This document shows, in pieces, positions 8,665 through 17,192 of a stretch of 64,000 bases of DNA (the first letter of the stretch is position 1; every line of letters starts with the position of its first letter). This DNA comes from an uncultured Tateyamaria sp. (GTDB lineage: Bacteria; Pseudomonadota; Alphaproteobacteria; Rhodobacterales; Rhodobacteraceae). Where the stretch lies: the NCBI RefSeq assembly GCF_947488715.1, contig NZ_CANLAG010000004.1, positions 62,001-126,000 on the forward strand. The letters run 5' to 3'. The translations under genes and the position numbers were made by a program. The notes below the pieces were generated by a model. The model searched no databases. It saw only the letters and a program-made list of their open reading frames with translations, and was not told the DNA's origin.

Positions 8665-9191
8665 CCCGCTGGGCAGCGGCGCTGATGCTGCTATGTCTGC
8701 CTTCTATGTTGATGGGGCAGACGATGGAACTGGAACCCGACTGGGAATATGTGGCCGACACGGTCATGGGCGGCGTCTCGCAAGGTGCTGCGCGCCTTGA
8801 GACGGTGGACGGGCGGCAGGCCACACGCCTGACCGGTACGGTGTCGCTCGACAACAATGGTGGCTTTGTCCAGATCGCGTTTGATCTGGCGGGTGGCGCG
8901 GTGTTCGATGCGTCCGGCTATACCGGCATCGCCCTCGATCTGCGCGGCAACGGTGCGGACTATGACATCCGCTTGCGCACCGATGCGCTGACCCGGTCCT
9001 GGCAATCCTTTCGCACCAGCGTGACGGTGCCGCCCGCGTGGACAACGCTGCGCCTGCCGTTTGACAGCTTTGTGCCACACCGCACCGACGCCACATTCGA
9101 TCCGTCCCGCCTGCGCCGCATCGGTATCCTCGCCATCGGCCGCGAGATGCAGGCCGACATCGCCGTGTCTGGCGTGCGCCTTTACCGCTAG
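8661..9191 (+). CDS. CIA30-family protein with signal peptide
   Basis: A 176-residue protein starting at a GTG that overlaps the previous stop. Residues 1-20 form a signal peptide (LMLLCLPSMLMGQ). The rest is a CIA30-type beta-sandwich with VADTVMGGVSQG, FVQIAFDLAGG, LDLRGNG and the RIGILAIGREM strand. CIA30 proteins are linked to complex I assembly in mitochondria, but bacterial secreted forms have no settled role and resemble carbohydrate-binding modules. It is the last forward gene, and its 3' end overlaps the convergent enolase-superfamily gene by 4 bases. Confidence 0.78.
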   Translation: MTRWAAALMLLCLPSMLMGQTMELEPDWEYVADTVMGGVSQGAARLETVDGRQATRLTGTVSLDNNGGFVQIAFDLAGGAVFDASGYTGIALDLRGNGADYDIRLRTDALTRSWQSFRTSVTVPPAWTTLRLPFDSFVPHRTDATFDPSRLRRIGILAIGREMQADIAVSGVRLYR

Positions 9192-10420
9192 TCGCGCGGC
9201 GCGGGTGCGCCTCCTTCGAAATTGTTGCCATTGGCGTAGTCGCAGGGCGGCTCCTGCATCTGCAAATGCAGCCCGTCCCCGGTAAAGGGATGCGCGCGCG
9301 CCAGATCCTCGTCCACCTCGATGCCCAGACCGGGCGTATTGGGCGGCGTTATGAACCCGTCCTCGACCCGAATGCTGCCCTTGATGAGCTGATCATGGAA
9401 CGGTGTCTCGATTGTCTCGCACATCAGGATGTTCGGGATCGAGGCCGCCAGATGGATGTTCGCGGCCCACTCCACCGGCCCGGCATAAAGATGCGGCGCC
9501 ATCTGCGCGTTATAGACCTCAGCAATGGCGGCGACCTTCTTCATCTCCCAGATGCCACCGGCCCGGCCCAGTGCGGGCTGCACGATGGACGCCGCCCCGC
9601 TGCGCAGCACAGGCGCAAACTCGGCCTTGGTCGTCAGCCGCTCGCCCGTGGCCACAGGGATGCGCACCGCGCGCGCCACCTTGGCCATCTCTTCGACCGC
9701 ATCCGGCGGAATGGGCTCCTCGAACCACAAAGGGCTGTAGGGTTCCAGCGCCTGTCCCAACCGAATGGCCCCGGCGGTGGTGAACTGCCCGTGCGTGCCA
9801 AAGAGCAGATCGGCCCGGTCCCCCACGGCCTCGCGGATCGCCTTGCAGAACGCCACCGACATCGTGATGTCGCGCATCCCCGGCATATGCCCGCCCCGCA
9901 TCGTATAGGGCCCCGCAGGGTCGAACTTCACCGCGGTATAGCCGCGCGCGACACAGTCCAGCGCCGCCTCTGCCGCCATCTCGGGCGATGTCCAGAACGC
10001 ATTCAGATCATGGTGCGGCAACGGATAAAGGTAGGTGTACGCCCGAATCCGGTCGTTCATCCGCCCGCCCAGCAGCGCATGCACTGGCCGCCCGTGCGCC
10101 TTGCCGAGAATATCCCAACAGGCAATCTCCAACCCAGAAAACGCGCCCATCACCGTCAGGTCGGGCCGCTGCGTGAACCCCGACGAATAGGCGCGGCGGA
10201 ACATCAGCTCGATGTTTTCCGGGTTCTCACCCGCCATGTGCCGGTCGAACACATCCTCGATCACGCCGCGCATCGCCTCCGGCCCCACCGACGCAGCATA
10301 ACACTCGCCCCAACCGACAATGCCGTCATCCGTGGTCAGCTTGACCAGGATCCAATAGCGCCCGCCCCAACCCGGCGCAGGCGGAGCGGTCACGATGATA
10401 TCCAGATCTTTCAATTTCAC
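9188..10420 (-). CDS. Mandelate racemase / muconate lactonizing enzyme family protein
   Basis: A 410-residue enolase-superfamily protein of sugar-acid dehydratase type. The capping domain occupies about residues 1-130, followed by the barrel with AVKFDPAG (K165, D167), LWFEEPIPPD (E234/E235), ATGERLTT (E260) and APH (H310). The position where related dehydratases have the first metal-binding Asp reads GTHGQ, so Gly replaces it (G208 by eye). The start is GTG at 10420 with AAGGAG at the end of a dispersed repeat. It probably dehydrates or isomerises a sugar acid; the exact substrate is unknown. Confidence 0.85.
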   Translation of the reverse strand: MKLKDLDIIVTAPPAPGWGGRYWILVKLTTDDGIVGWGECYAASVGPEAMRGVIEDVFDRHMAGENPENIELMFRRAYSSGFTQRPDLTVMGAFSGLEIACWDILGKAHGRPVHALLGGRMNDRIRAYTYLYPLPHHDLNAFWTSPEMAAEAALDCVARGYTAVKFDPAGPYTMRGGHMPGMRDITMSVAFCKAIREAVGDRADLLFGTHGQFTTAGAIRLGQALEPYSPLWFEEPIPPDAVEEMAKVARAVRIPVATGERLTTKAEFAPVLRSGAASIVQPALGRAGGIWEMKKVAAIAEVYNAQMAPHLYAGPVEWAANIHLAASIPNILMCETIETPFHDQLIKGSIRVEDGFITPPNTPGLGIEVDEDLARAHPFTGDGLHLQMQEPPCDYANGNNFEGGAPAPRD

Positions 10421-10430
10421 CGCACAGGCT

Positions 10431-10485
10431 CCTTCATCTTGCCAAATAAACTCCGGGGGGCCCGAAGGGCGGGGGCTGGCCCCCT
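10431..10485 (-). repeat. Dispersed box plus G/C hairpin (copy 2)
   Basis: Read on the minus strand this holds a GGGGG/CCCCC hairpin (10471-10484), a TTTATTTGGCAAG box, and ends in ATGAAGG, which forms the ribosome binding site of the enolase-superfamily gene starting at 10420. It fills most of the 66 bases between the alcohol dehydrogenase stop and that start. It may attenuate read-through from the dehydrogenase gene. Confidence 0.65.
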
Positions 10486-10486
10486 C

Positions 10487-11578
10487 CTACCTGTCAAACA
10501 GGATCACGTTTCGCCGCGCCGTGCCGGATTTGGTGTCTTCGATGGCCTCGTTGATCTGATCCAGCGACCAACGGCCCGAAATCAAACTGTCGAGCTGCAA
10601 CCGCCCCTGTTGGTACAGGTCGACCATCCACGGAATGTCGCGCTGGATCACCACATCCCCCATCTTGGAGCCCACCATGCCCTGACCCGTCGCGGCCAGC
10701 ATCACCGGTTCGTATTCCGTCATGGCACCCGAATGGGGCATGCCCACCATGATGACTTTGCCGCCCCGGCCCAGGTAACGCGGCGCCTGCTCGTAGGCAG
10801 GGATGGCGCCCACAGTGACGATCACCGCCTCGGCCCCCTTGCCCCCAAGCGCCTTGTAGCTGGCCCGCCACGGCGATTTCTGCGTGGCCAGCACGCCGTG
10901 TGTCGCACCAAAGGCCTTGGCGTCTTCCAGCTTGTCCTCGGTCATGTCCACGGCCACGATGCGCCGCGCACCGGCAATCCGCGCGCCTTGAATGGCGTTC
11001 AGGCCGACGCCGCCCGCACCAATAACCACAACGTCCTGTCCCGCGCGCAACCCGGCCGCATTCACCACCGCGCCCACGCCAGTGATCACACCGCAGGCAA
11101 TCAACGATGCGGCGTCTTTGGCCATGTCGCCGGGGATTTTGACCAGTTGTTTCTGGTCCACCACAACCTTTTCGGCAAAGGCGCCACAGGCCATGGCCTG
11201 ATGCAGCTTGGTATCGTCCTTGGTGCGGATCGGTCCCTTGTCGCCGTCATAGGGCGTCTCGCAGATCGTGGGCTTGCCGCCTGCGCAGGACGGGCAGGTG
11301 CCACAGGACCTGATCAGCGTCACAACCACGCTGTCGCCGGGCGTCAGCCCGGTCACTCCGGGGCCTACGGCGCTGATGATGCCTGCCGCCTCATGGCCGT
11401 AAACCGCAGGCAGGCTGCCGCCCCAGGCCCCGCCCGCATAGGAAATGTCCGAATGACAGATCGCCACGGCGTCCAGTGTCACCTCGACCTCGCCCATGTC
11501 GGGCGCACGCAGCAGGATGTCCTCGACGACAAGTGGTGCGCCGAATTCGTGGCACACGGCCGCTTTGATGGTTTGCAT
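10487..11578 (-). CDS. Zinc-dependent alcohol dehydrogenase
   Basis: A medium-chain dehydrogenase of about 363 residues, taking the ATG at 11578, which is preceded by an AGGGA-type site. The catalytic zinc ligands lie in CHSDISYAGG and GHEAAG, the structural zinc cluster is CGTCPSCAGGKPTIC, and the nucleotide-binding motif is GAGGVGLNAIQGA. It resembles the S-(hydroxymethyl)glutathione or aryl/alkyl alcohol dehydrogenase branch. It should oxidise an alcohol with NAD, possibly for the sugar-acid or aromatic pathways encoded nearby. It is separated from the upstream MFS gene by about 110 bases. Confidence 0.9.
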   Translation of the reverse strand: MQTIKAAVCHEFGAPLVVEDILLRAPDMGEVEVTLDAVAICHSDISYAGGAWGGSLPAVYGHEAAGIISAVGPGVTGLTPGDSVVVTLIRSCGTCPSCAGGKPTICETPYDGDKGPIRTKDDTKLHQAMACGAFAEKVVVDQKQLVKIPGDMAKDAASLIACGVITGVGAVVNAAGLRAGQDVVVIGAGGVGLNAIQGARIAGARRIVAVDMTEDKLEDAKAFGATHGVLATQKSPWRASYKALGGKGAEAVIVTVGAIPAYEQAPRYLGRGGKVIMVGMPHSGAMTEYEPVMLAATGQGMVGSKMGDVVIQRDIPWMVDLYQQGRLQLDSLISGRWSLDQINEAIEDTKSGTARRNVILFDR

Positions 11579-11687
11579 ATCTGTCCCTTGCCTTGTCTCG
11601 TGCGCCATCCCCGTCAGTCGGGCCTGACGGCGCGTTTCCCAGACGGTGACGCAGGACATGCCCATTCGCAAGACGGTTTCCGACCGA

Positions 11688-12917
11688 TTAGGCCTCTGGC
11701 GTGTCGCTGACGTTGGGGCCGCGTGGGGTTTTGCCGATGCTCAGAAAGACGGCGAGCGCCAAAGCGACAAGAGCACCCGCCAAAAAGAACGGCGCGCCCG
11801 GCAGGTAGATCACCGCCTCGCTGTCCGTGAACGTGTAAAACGCGCTGGTCATCATCAGTGGCGACACAATTGTCGCGAGGGCCGCGATAGAGGTCAGCGT
11901 GCCTTGCAATTCGCCCTGTTGATCGTCGCCCACGGCTTTGGACATGATGCCCTGCAGGGCCGGGGTGATGACGGCCGGCAACGCCGCCAAGGGCGTCAGG
12001 ATCAGCAACCAGGTCCCGGAACTGACCACGCCGATCAAGAGAAACACACCAATGTCCGCAAAATGCCCATAGATCACGGCCCCGCGTTCACCCAGCAGGC
12101 GCAGGATGGGGCGGATCAACCCGCCCTGTACGACGGCCATGGCGATCCCGAAGAGGCCCAGCGACAGGCCAACCATACCCGGTGTCCAGTCGAACCGTTC
12201 GGCGGTGTAATAGGCCCAGATCGACGGATAGACGACAAAAGCCACCTGATAGATGAAATACACCAGCAACAGGGGGCCAAGACCCGGTAGCCGCCCCAAT
12301 TGCCAGAACACCCCCAGCGGATTGGCGCGCCACCAGCTCATTGGGCGTCGAATACGTTCATCCACGGTCTCTTTCAGGACGAAATAGCCGAAAATGCCAT
12401 TGGCGGCGGCCAGCGCGGCGGCGGCATAAAACGGTGCGCGCGTTCCATATTCGGCCAACAACCCACCGACAACGGGACCCAGCACAAACCCCATGCCAAA
12501 GGCCGCGCCGATCAGGCCGAAATTCGCGGCCTTTTCGCCCGGTTCCGAGATGTCCGCCATATAGGCATTGGCCGTGGATTGGGTGGCCGCAGTGATGCCG
12601 CCCACCACACGCCCAAGGATCAGCAGCCAGATAGACCCGGCCACCGCCATCACAAGATAGTCGGCGCACAGCACCACCAGCGAGATCAACAGGATCGGCC
12701 GCCGCCCGAACCGATCCGACAACGCCCCCAGCAGCGGGCTGAAAAGGAACTGCATCGCCGCAAAGATGGTCGACAGAATACCACCCCAAAGCGCAGCCGT
12801 CCCCAGACCCGCGCCTTGGACCTCTTGGATCAGGTCGGGCATCACCGGCACGATCAAACCGATGCCCATGGCGTCGATCATCACCGTCAACAGGATGAAA
12901 AGGACCGGCAGCCTCAC
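11688..12917 (-). CDS. MFS transporter, tetracycline-resistance-like efflux family
   Basis: A 409-residue inner-membrane protein with 12 predicted hydrophobic segments. The first transmembrane region carries DAMGIGLIVPVMPDL and the loop 2-3 motif is GALSDRFGRRPILL, both typical of the TCR/Tet drug:H+ antiporter branch. The substrate cannot be inferred: such proteins export drugs, but this one is translationally coupled (4-base overlap) to pcaB, so export or uptake of an aromatic-pathway metabolite is equally possible. Confidence 0.87.
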   Translation of the reverse strand: MRLPVLFILLTVMIDAMGIGLIVPVMPDLIQEVQGAGLGTAALWGGILSTIFAAMQFLFSPLLGALSDRFGRRPILLISLVVLCADYLVMAVAGSIWLLILGRVVGGITAATQSTANAYMADISEPGEKAANFGLIGAAFGMGFVLGPVVGGLLAEYGTRAPFYAAAALAAANGIFGYFVLKETVDERIRRPMSWWRANPLGVFWQLGRLPGLGPLLLVYFIYQVAFVVYPSIWAYYTAERFDWTPGMVGLSLGLFGIAMAVVQGGLIRPILRLLGERGAVIYGHFADIGVFLLIGVVSSGTWLLILTPLAALPAVITPALQGIMSKAVGDDQQGELQGTLTSIAALATIVSPLMMTSAFYTFTDSEAVIYLPGAPFFLAGALVALALAVFLSIGKTPRGPNVSDTPEA

Positions 12918-14236
12918 AGCGCGGCAACTGCGCGGGCAAAGGCGCGCGCGTCGTTGGGCGCGTGGCCCATCTGGTCCGTGGCCTCAAACAGCGACGCAGG
13001 CAGATCGGAATATGTGGTCCGGGCGACGGTCGACAGGGGCAGGCCCTGCGCAATGGCCTCTGTCACCAGTGCTTTGGTTGCGGCTTGGGCGTCCGGGCGT
13101 GACATTCTGGATGCCAGCGCAAAGCTCAGCGGTTCGGCATAGATCAGTCCCGCACCTCCCAGATGTTCGCGCATCCGCGCAGGAACCGGTGCGATGTTCG
13201 GGGCGAGGGTCGCAGCTGTCTCAACGGCACTCGCGGCACAAAGGGCGATTTGCGGCACCACCATCCATTCGGTGAACCACGCCGCCCCGTCGCGTTGATA
13301 CTGATGTGGTGCGGCCTGTTGCAGCGTCGCCTGAAGCCCGGTCATGTGGTTGTTCAACGCGACAAGGACCGATGGCGCCACGGGGTTTTGCTTTTGCGGC
13401 ATGGTTGATGAGCCACCGGCGGTGCCCAACGTCACCTCGCCCGCGTCCGATGACACATGTCCAATCAGACCCTGACCCATCGCGGCCAAAGCGGCCACGA
13501 CCTGCGCCATCCAACTTGCGATCTTTAGGATGGGCGTGCGGTCGGTGTGCCAACTGCGCCCCGGATCCTTCAGGTTCAATGCCTCTGCCAATGCGGCACG
13601 TGTGGCCGGTGCGTCCGCGCCAAGGGCGGCACTGGTGCCTGCCGCACCACCCAGGGATACCCACAACGCCCCGGCGCGCACTTGGTCAAGCTGGCCCAAC
13701 GCCTCAAGCAACGGTGCGCCCCATTGCGCCAGAACCGCGCCCCAGGATGTGACGGTCGCGTGTTGCCCATAGGTTCGCGCGGCCATGGGGGTCTCTGCGT
13801 GCGCTTCGGCGGCGTTGCCCAGATGCTGCAACAGCGCGCCCAAGCGGGCCTCGATCGCGGCCAGGGTCTGACGCATGCGCAGCATCAGGCCAGTGTCGAT
13901 GATGTCCTGACTTGTCGCCCCCCAATGGGCGAATTGCGCGTGTTCCGGCGCCTCCATCGCGGTGCGAAAGGCCGTCACGAGGCCCGGAACGGCGACACCG
14001 TTGCGCGCGGCATCGCGTGCCAGACCCGCCGGGTCGATCTGCACCTCGAGGCTGGACCGGTGAATAAAGGCGGCGCTCAGTTCGGGGATGACACCTTGGG
14101 CGCCCTGCACCTTGGCCAGCGCCCCTTCGACGAGCAGCATCGCGCGCACTTCGGCGCTGTCGGACCACAGGCGTCCAACCTCACCCGTGGCAAAGAGCGG
14201 CCCATAAAGAGCCGACGAAAACACGCTCGCCGCCAT
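12914..14236 (-). CDS. pcaB: 3-carboxy-cis,cis-muconate cycloisomerase
   Basis: A 440-residue member of the fumarase/aspartase superfamily with the signature GSSTMPQKQNPV (about 263-274) and the upstream HWGATSQDIIDTG segment (about 103-115), a pattern characteristic of PcaB. PcaB converts 3-carboxy-cis,cis-muconate to the 4-carboxymuconolactone in the protocatechuate branch of the beta-ketoadipate pathway. It lies three bases after pcaD, which supports the call. No pcaGH, pcaC or pcaQ gene is in the window, so the rest of the pathway must lie elsewhere. Confidence 0.88.
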   Translation of the reverse strand: MAASVFSSALYGPLFATGEVGRLWSDSAEVRAMLLVEGALAKVQGAQGVIPELSAAFIHRSSLEVQIDPAGLARDAARNGVAVPGLVTAFRTAMEAPEHAQFAHWGATSQDIIDTGLMLRMRQTLAAIEARLGALLQHLGNAAEAHAETPMAARTYGQHATVTSWGAVLAQWGAPLLEALGQLDQVRAGALWVSLGGAAGTSAALGADAPATRAALAEALNLKDPGRSWHTDRTPILKIASWMAQVVAALAAMGQGLIGHVSSDAGEVTLGTAGGSSTMPQKQNPVAPSVLVALNNHMTGLQATLQQAAPHQYQRDGAAWFTEWMVVPQIALCAASAVETAATLAPNIAPVPARMREHLGGAGLIYAEPLSFALASRMSRPDAQAATKALVTEAIAQGLPLSTVARTTYSDLPASLFEATDQMGHAPNDARAFARAVAAL

Positions 14237-14239
14237 GGA

Positions 14240-15028
14240 TCAGATATGCCCCGTGCCGGTCAGAAATTCGGTCAGGATATCGGCATATTCCTGCGGTTGC
14301 TCGACGCAGGGCAGATGCCCGGCCTTGCGGATCAGCTTGAACGTGCTGCCCGGCACCAGTGCGGCGGTCTCGCGCACCAGATCGGGCGGGGTTGCGCCGT
14401 CTTCGGACCCGGCAATGCCCAGCGTCGGCAGGCGCAGGGTGGCTGTCGTGGCGTAGAAATCCGACCCCGAAATGGCGGCTGAACACCCCGCATAGCCCGC
14501 GTCCGGTTGCCGGACCAACAGATTGCGCCACAGCTCCAACTCGGGCGTGTCCAGAAACGCCTTGGAAAACCACCGCGTCATGGTGGCGTCGGCCAAAGCC
14601 TCGATGCCGCCAGTCTCGACCGCCGCGATACGGTCGGCCCACATGTCCTTGGTCCCGATCTTGGCGCTTGTGTTGGACAGCACCATCGACCGCACCAGAT
14701 CCAGCCGCTTGACCGCGAGGCCTTGTGCAATCAGCCCGCCAATCGACAGACCGACAAAACAGGCATCTGCAAAACCGGTCATGTCCATCAACCGCTCCAC
14801 ATCACTGACCAGCGTGCCCATGGCGTAGGGCGCTGGCGGACAGGTGGACAGGCCGTGGCCCCGCTTGTCATAGCGGAGAATGCGCAAACCCGCAGGCAAC
14901 AGCGGCAGGATCGGATCCCAAAGCCGCATATCCGTGCCCAGCGAGTTGGCAAACACCACCGGCGCGCCGTCTTCGGGGCCGTCGATACGGTAGTGCAGGC
15001 GCACGTCGCCCAGATCAGCCATATGCAT
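14240..15028 (-). CDS. pcaD: 3-oxoadipate enol-lactonase
   Basis: A 262-residue alpha/beta hydrolase. The nucleophile elbow is GLSIGG with S95, the acid lies in GSEDGATPP and the catalytic His in KAGHLPCVEQP. The N-terminal FANSLGTDMRLWD segment is typical of 3-oxoadipate enol-lactonases, which hydrolyse the enol-lactone to beta-ketoadipate. Pairing with pcaB strengthens the assignment over a generic hydrolase. An ATG at 15022 is an alternative start. It follows the EEP-family gene by five bases in a tight operon. Confidence 0.87.
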   Translation of the reverse strand: MHMADLGDVRLHYRIDGPEDGAPVVFANSLGTDMRLWDPILPLLPAGLRILRYDKRGHGLSTCPPAPYAMGTLVSDVERLMDMTGFADACFVGLSIGGLIAQGLAVKRLDLVRSMVLSNTSAKIGTKDMWADRIAAVETGGIEALADATMTRWFSKAFLDTPELELWRNLLVRQPDAGYAGCSAAISGSDFYATTATLRLPTLGIAGSEDGATPPDLVRETAALVPGSTFKLIRKAGHLPCVEQPQEYADILTEFLTGTGHI

Positions 15029-15033
15029 AGTCG

Positions 15034-16224
15034 TCAGTCCTTCAGTCGCATGTGGGCGATGATCTGCCCGTGGTCGGATGCCAGCTTGTTATAGGGGGCT
15101 TCGGCGTGACTGCCATCGGTCAAATGATCATTCAGCACGCTGAAATAATCCATATGCCCGATGCTGCCCGGTGCACCCTCGATCAGGTGGCGCGACATGT
15201 AAATCTGGTCGATGCTTTCATAGACGCCGCCAAACGCTGCCGTATAGACCATGTCACGCGCGGATTTGCGCACAAACTGCCGCTCGGCCGAATGCAGGCG
15301 CACGGCCTCTATGTCCTCGCGGATTTGCGCGTCTTCCTCGACGCTGTAGCGGTCGCGCGGGGTCTCTGCGTCATGGCGCAGCATCCAGGCATAGTTCTTG
15401 AACGGATGTTCGCCGCTGATGATTTCGGAGCTGACCGCATGTTCGCCGTCGTTGAAATCGCCCATCACCATCACGGGATTTCCCGCCTGCAACTCTGCGA
15501 CGATGGCCCGGCGCAACACCCAGGCCTCGGCCATGCGGCGCAGCGACGACCGCACACCCCCCAGCGCCCGCGCCACCGGGTCGTATTGCGTCAGGTCCAC
15601 CTCGGGCGGAAAGGGCGCACCGTCGGGGCGCACAAACTCGCCCAGCTTGGATTTCAGGTGGCAGTTGAACACGGTGATGACGTGCTTGCCCACTGGCACC
15701 CGCGCCATCAGGATCGGGCGGCTGAGACGGGTCAGGCGAAAACTGCCCCCGCCATCCGGCCCCATGGGGCCAAAATCAATGTCCACCGGTTCGGGCAGGT
15801 CCTGGATGATCTCGGGCGTACCGACAAAGCCGAAACGCGACAGGATCGCGACACCGGGTCTGCGCTGGCCTGGGCCGCCGTCGTTCACATTGGGTGCCAC
15901 CGCCAACGCAGCATCAGTGTAGGGGCGGTAAGCCAACTTGCGAAAGATCGCCTTGCGCCGGTAGCGTTTGTTGGGGCCGGGGATGTGGGCCGCGTTGTCC
16001 TCGACCCCTTCGGCGTCCGCTTGCGCAATCACGTCGCGCAACGCGCTTTCCTCGAAAATCTCCTGAAATCCGACAATATCCGCATCCATTGTCTGGATCT
16101 GCTCGGCCAGCCAATCGGCTTTCCACGCATATTCCTCGGGGGTGTATTTCTGAAACCGGTAGTATTCCTGTTCCGGTCCAATCAGGTTCTTGACGTTGAA
16201 ACTGGCGATTGTGAATTCGGTCAT
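15034..16224 (-). CDS. Endonuclease/exonuclease/phosphatase family protein
   Basis: A 396-residue EEP-superfamily hydrolase. Recognisable metal/active-site motifs are SFNVKNL near the N-terminus, DIVGFQEIFEES (about 50-61), FNCHLKSK, VMGDFNDGEHAV and the C-terminal LASDHGQIIAH. The family includes nucleases, phosphodiesterases and phosphatases; no signal peptide is seen, so it should act in the cytoplasm. Its 4-base overlap with the threonine dehydratase-like gene and near-contact with pcaD place it in the operon, but its link to aromatic catabolism is unclear. Confidence 0.8.
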   Translation of the reverse strand: MTEFTIASFNVKNLIGPEQEYYRFQKYTPEEYAWKADWLAEQIQTMDADIVGFQEIFEESALRDVIAQADAEGVEDNAAHIPGPNKRYRRKAIFRKLAYRPYTDAALAVAPNVNDGGPGQRRPGVAILSRFGFVGTPEIIQDLPEPVDIDFGPMGPDGGGSFRLTRLSRPILMARVPVGKHVITVFNCHLKSKLGEFVRPDGAPFPPEVDLTQYDPVARALGGVRSSLRRMAEAWVLRRAIVAELQAGNPVMVMGDFNDGEHAVSSEIISGEHPFKNYAWMLRHDAETPRDRYSVEEDAQIREDIEAVRLHSAERQFVRKSARDMVYTAAFGGVYESIDQIYMSRHLIEGAPGSIGHMDYFSVLNDHLTDGSHAEAPYNKLASDHGQIIAHMRLKD

Positions 16225-17192
16225 GTCAGGCTTTCCAGACTTTGAGCAAAGAGATGAGGGTCCACGTTACCGCCCGAAATCGTGACGATCACGTCGTCCC
16301 CATCTATGGCATCCTGCCGACACAATGCGGCAGCAAGGGCAACAGCACCACCCGGTTCCGCCACCAGCTTGAGCCGCAGGAACGCTTGCGCCATCGCATA
16401 GAGCGCCTCGTCCTCGGACACGGTCAGGCCGGGCCCGCACAAACGGTGCATGATCGGAAAGGTCAGGTCACCCGGTTGCGGCGTGATGATCGCATCGCAC
16501 AGGTTGCCAGAGGTGGCCGCGTTGCGCTCAATCTGGCCGGAGGCAAGCGACCGGGCCACGTCGTCAAAACCCTGCGGCTCCACGGGCCGTACCCGCAGGC
16601 CGGGGGCATCCGTATCCAGCGCCAGTGCGATGCCGCTGGTCAGCCCACCGCCACCGCAACACACAAGAACGTCCGCCTGTTCAACACCGGCGGCTTGGGC
16701 CTGGGCGGCAATCTCGAGGCCGACAGTGCCCTGTCCCGCGATCACTTGCGGCGCGTCAAAGGGTTTGATCAGGGTCAGGCCACGGGACTGCGCCAGCTCT
16801 GCGCCGATGATGTCGCGGTCTTGCGATCCCCGCTCATAGAGGACGACTTCGGCCCCGAGCGCGCGCGTGTTTGCGATTTTCAACGCAGGCGCGTCACGGG
16901 GCATGACAATGACGGCCGCAACACCGTGCATGCGAGCGGCCAGTGCGACGCCCTGCGCGTGGTTGCCGCTGGAAAAGGCAATGACGCCCGCGCGTCTGAC
17001 ATCCGGGTCAAGCGCAGACAGCGCCGACCATGCGCCCCGAAACTTGAAACTGCCGGTATGTTGCAGGCATTCCGGTTTGATCCAGACCCGACGCCCGGCA
17101 ATCTCATCCAGAAAGGGTGAGGTCAGCAGCGGGGTCAGACGTGCATGACCGTCGAGCCGTTTGGCGGCAGCGCGGATCATTTCGATGTTCAT
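16221..17192 (-). CDS. Threonine/serine dehydratase-like PLP enzyme
   Basis: A fold-type II PLP enzyme of about 323 residues. The Schiff-base Lys is K50 in GSFKFRGA, the SSGNHAQG loop and the CCGGGGL phosphate-binding segment are intact, and there is no C-terminal ACT domain, so it is the short, feedback-insensitive type. It should deaminate threonine or serine, or a hydroxy-amino acid such as 3-hydroxyaspartate. The start at 17192 overlaps the upstream stop as ATGA and has GGAGAG upstream; an earlier in-frame ATG at 17210 is less likely. Confidence 0.87.
   Translation of the reverse strand: MNIEMIRAAAKRLDGHARLTPLLTSPFLDEIAGRRVWIKPECLQHTGSFKFRGAWSALSALDPDVRRAGVIAFSSGNHAQGVALAARMHGVAAVIVMPRDAPALKIANTRALGAEVVLYERGSQDRDIIGAELAQSRGLTLIKPFDAPQVIAGQGTVGLEIAAQAQAAGVEQADVLVCCGGGGLTSGIALALDTDAPGLRVRPVEPQGFDDVARSLASGQIERNAATSGNLCDAIITPQPGDLTFPIMHRLCGPGLTVSEDEALYAMAQAFLRLKLVAEPGGAVALAAALCRQDAIDGDDVIVTISGGNVDPHLFAQSLESLT

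Noticed and set aside
9266-11710. Very long open frame (about 814 codons) on the plus strand
   Set aside because: It lies antisense to the clearly recognisable enolase-superfamily and zinc alcohol dehydrogenase genes; its translation is His/Arg-rich without motifs, typical of shadow frames in GC-rich DNA.
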